Assembly (NCBI GenBank): GCA_964622835.1
Contig: CAZUSA010000003.1
Coordinates: 1 to 62,181 of the forward strand
Source: JABIKK01 sp964622835
GTDB lineage: Archaea > Nanobdellota > Nanobdellia > SCGC-AAA011-G17 > UBA489
Direction: 5' to 3'
DNA: 62,181 bases
Positions 60,103 to 62,181 of this stretch are shown here, piece by piece; position 1 is the stretch's first letter; every line of letters begins with the position of its first letter. A program made the translations under genes and the position numbers. The notes below the pieces were generated by a model, which saw nothing but the letters and a program-made list of their open reading frames with translations, had not been told where the DNA came from and did not search any database.

Positions 60103-60975
60103 TTAAGAAGTGTAAGTTTCAATGAGTTCTTCTGCTATTTTACGAAGGTGAGGGTTAACAATAGAATCTACATCAATTGGTATGATGTTTCCCGATAATT
60201 GCGTTTCTAGTGGTGGAAGGTCAAGGTGTATTGCTCTTGAAGTAACTTTCTCAATGAGTGATGGAACACGATTGGGTGCAGAGAGTTCTTCCATTATCTT
60301 TAAGGTACCACCTTCATGATTTGCATCAGCATCCCTATCTACAACAAATGCCAGAGCAGCATAATGTATTCCTGCTTGAAGGGCTAGTGACGCTTCAGGA
60401 CAAAGAGTCATACCAACAATGTCTGCATATTGACTACGTTTTGCTCCTTCTGCACTAGTACCAAATCTATCACCAGGTATACAAACATATGTACCCATTG
60501 CATATTTTTTTCCACGTTCAAAACCAAAATGACCACTTTTATCTTGAATAGTACTCCAAAGAAGGTCAGTAAGTGATGGTGAAAATGCTGGTCGAGGATT
60601 AGTATGAACAATAAGACCACCTTCAAATAAGGTATCATCTCTTCCTGTTTCATCGACGTAATCAGAAGGTACTATAACACTACCAACCGGAATACTTTTC
60701 TTAAAACTACCAACAGCACTAGTTGCTATGATAACATCTGCACCAAGCATGTGTGCAGCAACAATGTTTGCTTGGTAAGATGTGTGTGCAGGACCACTAG
60801 CTTCATCACCGTTGCCATGACGGGGAATAAAAATGACATCCCTTTCACGATTTATTTGATAATTAATACCTTGTGCGTCAAGACCTCTACCAACATCACA
60901 ATATCTCCATTCTGCTTTGTCAAAAAGGGGAGTATCTTTGATACCTGATCCACCAATAACAGCAATTGTATTCAT
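60103..60975 (-). CDS. mtnP: S-methyl-5'-thioadenosine/purine phosphorylase
   Basis: The 290-aa protein belongs to the PNP/UDP phosphorylase family 2. Marks are IAVIGGSGI (phosphate loop), PRHGNGDEASGPAHTSYQANI, DRFGTSAEG, the substrate loop MTLCPEASLALQAGI, and FVVDRDADANHEG. It cleaves MTA (or inosine/adenosine) to adenine and sugar-phosphate, salvaging purine and methionine. The exact substrate cannot be fixed from sequence alone. Confidence 0.9.
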   Translation of the reverse strand: MNTIAVIGGSGIKDTPLFDKAEWRYCDVGRGLDAQGINYQINRERDVIFIPRHGNGDEASGPAHTSYQANIVAAHMLGADVIIATSAVGSFKKSIPVGSVIVPSDYVDETGRDDTLFEGGLIVHTNPRPAFSPSLTDLLWSTIQDKSGHFGFERGKKYAMGTYVCIPGDRFGTSAEGAKRSQYADIVGMTLCPEASLALQAGIHYAALAFVVDRDADANHEGGTLKIMEELSAPNRVPSLIEKVTSRAIHLDLPPLETQLSGNIIPIDVDSIVNPHLRKIAEELIETYTS

Positions 60976-61031
60976 ACGATTACTTTTTCTAAAAATAAGT
61001 ATTTAAGATTACATATACTCAAAAAGACAGA

Positions 61032-61040
61032 CTTATAAAT
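61032..61040 (+). promoter_or_regulatory. TATA box of the ZIP transporter gene
   Basis: CTTATAAAT lies 22-30 nt before ATG 61062, giving a leaderless mRNA. Confidence 0.65.
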
Positions 61041-61061
61041 GGCTTTTAAACAATAAAGATT

Positions 61062-61823
61062 ATGTTTGAAGAAAGTGGTGTGTGGTCATATACACTCTTG
61101 AGTGTATTGATTGTTAGTTTATTATCGTTTATTGGTGTCTTTGCTATTTCGTTAAAGAAGAAGTTATTAGATAAGGTTCTTATTTTACTTGTCAGCTTAT
61201 CAGCTGGAGTCATGTTGGGTGATGCGTTTATTCATTTGATTCCTGAAGCTGCTTCGTCTGGGTTTACGTTACAAGTATCGTTAGCTATTCTTGCGGGTAT
61301 TACGTTATTTTTTATTATGGAAAAGTTTGTGCATTGGCGCCATTGCCATTTGCATCCTTCAGAAAAACATCCTCAATCGTATGCTATTATGAATTTATTG
61401 GGTGATGGATTGCACAATTTTATTGATGGTATGTTAATTGCGGGAAGTTTTTTAGTGGATATTCGTTTGGGTATTGCAACAACGATTGCTGTTGTTTTAC
61501 ATGAGATTCCTCAAGAAGTAGGTGACTTCGGTGTATTGTTGCATGGTGGGTTTAAGAAACGTGAAGCAATGTGGTTTAATTTCTTAACAGCATTATTTTC
61601 TGTGTTAGGTGCGGTTATTGTGTTAGCTATTGGTAAGGCAAGTGCGTTAGTTCCTCAATTCTTAATTCCGTTTACGGCTGGTGGATTTATTTATATTGCT
61701 GCATCTGATTTGATTCCTCAGATTCATCATCATGTTGAAAAACATTGGCGTCAGTCGGTATTAGAATTAGTTGTCTTTGTCTTTGGTATTGTTGCTATGT
61801 ATGGGTTATTGTTCTTAGAATAG
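61062..61823 (+). CDS. ZIP family metal transporter
   Basis: The 253-aa protein has about seven to eight membrane helices. Metal-site motifs are GVMLGDAFIHLIPEA, DGLHNFIDGMLIAGSF (HN..DG, helix 4) and LHEIPQEVGDFGVLLHGG (HEIPQE, helix 5). ZIP carriers bring Zn or Fe into the cell. A His-rich short loop (HWRHCHLHPSEKH) sits between helices 3 and 4, as in eukaryotic ZIPs. Confidence 0.92.
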   Translation: MFEESGVWSYTLLSVLIVSLLSFIGVFAISLKKKLLDKVLILLVSLSAGVMLGDAFIHLIPEAASSGFTLQVSLAILAGITLFFIMEKFVHWRHCHLHPSEKHPQSYAIMNLLGDGLHNFIDGMLIAGSFLVDIRLGIATTIAVVLHEIPQEVGDFGVLLHGGFKKREAMWFNFLTALFSVLGAVIVLAIGKASALVPQFLIPFTAGGFIYIAASDLIPQIHHHVEKHWRQSVLELVVFVFGIVAMYGLLFLE

Positions 61824-61824
61824 C

Positions 61825-61832
61825 TTTTTAAA
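61825..61832 (+). promoter_or_regulatory. TATA box of the RNase P RNA gene
   Basis: TTTTTAAA follows the ZIP stop by 2 nt and lies about 20-27 nt before the proposed RNA start at about 61852. Confidence 0.5.
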
Positions 61833-61851
61833 CCACCAAAGTAGTAGAATA

Positions 61852-62181
61852 ACTGTTAGGAGTGGCAGTTACCTTCCGGTTGAAAAACTGGGGAAAGTCC
61901 GCCCACCACTATAGGCCACTGTTTGAAAGAACAGATTCCGAAAGGGATGGCAACCGTCCAGAAATAACACGGCCGGTGCAGGTTAAGCAAGGAGACGGTC
62001 AGGCTGCAAATGCCTGAGAGAGCACAATACTCTTTGACGTTGTTCGTGAGAATGACAAGATAACCCGTCGAGCGTCTGCACAGGATGCGATGAAACAACG
62101 AGCCCTGGTTGGTGCAAGTCGATGATCGACGCTAAGTTAAATGGTAACATCGTCTCCTCTTTACCCTGCGTAAAGAAGACG
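61852..62181 (+). ncRNA. rnpB: RNase P RNA (archaeal type), cut at the window end
   Basis: Conserved blocks of RNase P RNA are present: GGGGAAAGTCCGCCCACC (CR-I/P4 5' strand) near 61891, then CAGAAATAACACGGCC near 61960 and the downstream GGTGCAAGTCGATGATCGACGC. The expected 3' P4 strand (ACAGAA...GGCTTA) is not reached, so the gene continues beyond 62181. The RNA is the catalytic part that trims tRNA 5' ends. Confidence 0.88.

Overview
The window reads as archaeal and most likely DPANN (Woesearchaeales or a neighbour). The 16S and 23S rRNAs are of archaeal type. The CCA-adding enzyme, TyrRS and TrpRS are archaeal, many genes have a TATA box about 25 nt before a leaderless start, and lineage-typical S-layer repeats and COG1361 proteins are present. 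This placement rests on sequence features only; no database search was run.

Region 1 (about 1-12.9 kb) is AT-rich, uses AGA for most arginines and looks acquired. A GC-rich 13-bp direct repeat at 1-13 and 3419-3431 brackets an Lrp regulator, an Asp/Glu racemase, an unknown gene and a class II Fic protein. A protein with an integrase-like N-terminal half follows. A metal block comes next. On the minus strand it holds an HMA chaperone, an HMA protein with a methionine-rich membrane core, a membrane cupredoxin, a CopA ATPase and a membrane-bound wHTH. On the plus strand it holds an ArsR-like regulator, MerF-like and MerT-like proteins, a GDCCVxC-type protein and a MerP-like lipoprotein. A PadR regulon closes the block: PadR, a hidden 54-aa gene, an SDR and an SRPBCC protein, with three operator copies.

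Region 2 (13-39 kb) uses CGT arginine codons. It holds envelope proteins (lipoproteins, an S-layer-like protein, tandem secreted paralogues, a cyclophilin), redox genes (1-Cys peroxiredoxin, DsbA-like, a CxxC membrane protein), the CCA-adding enzyme and lipoprotein signal peptidase. A very large conserved unknown, an endonuclease-IV-like TIM barrel, leucyl aminopeptidase, an NTase-HEPN fusion and an orphan THUMP protein are also here. A MacB-type ABC exporter operon ends the region.

Region 3 (39-47.3 kb) carries 16S and 23S rRNA as separate transcription units, each with its own processing stem. Between them lie a LMW-phosphatase-like gene, tRNA-Ala(TGC), a methyltransferase and a MutY-like glycosylase. 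Both rRNAs carry substitutions at near-universal functional positions.

Region 4 (47.3-62.2 kb) has a PIP-box Fe-S nuclease, a SET protein and three secreted paralogues that share a six-cysteine C-terminal domain. Two of these paralogues share a 37-bp upstream element, and a transmembrane wHTH gene sits among them. A membrane JAMM protease, oligoendopeptidase F, TrpRS, thymidylate kinase, TyrRS, an MTA phosphorylase and a ZIP transporter follow. The window ends inside RNase P RNA.
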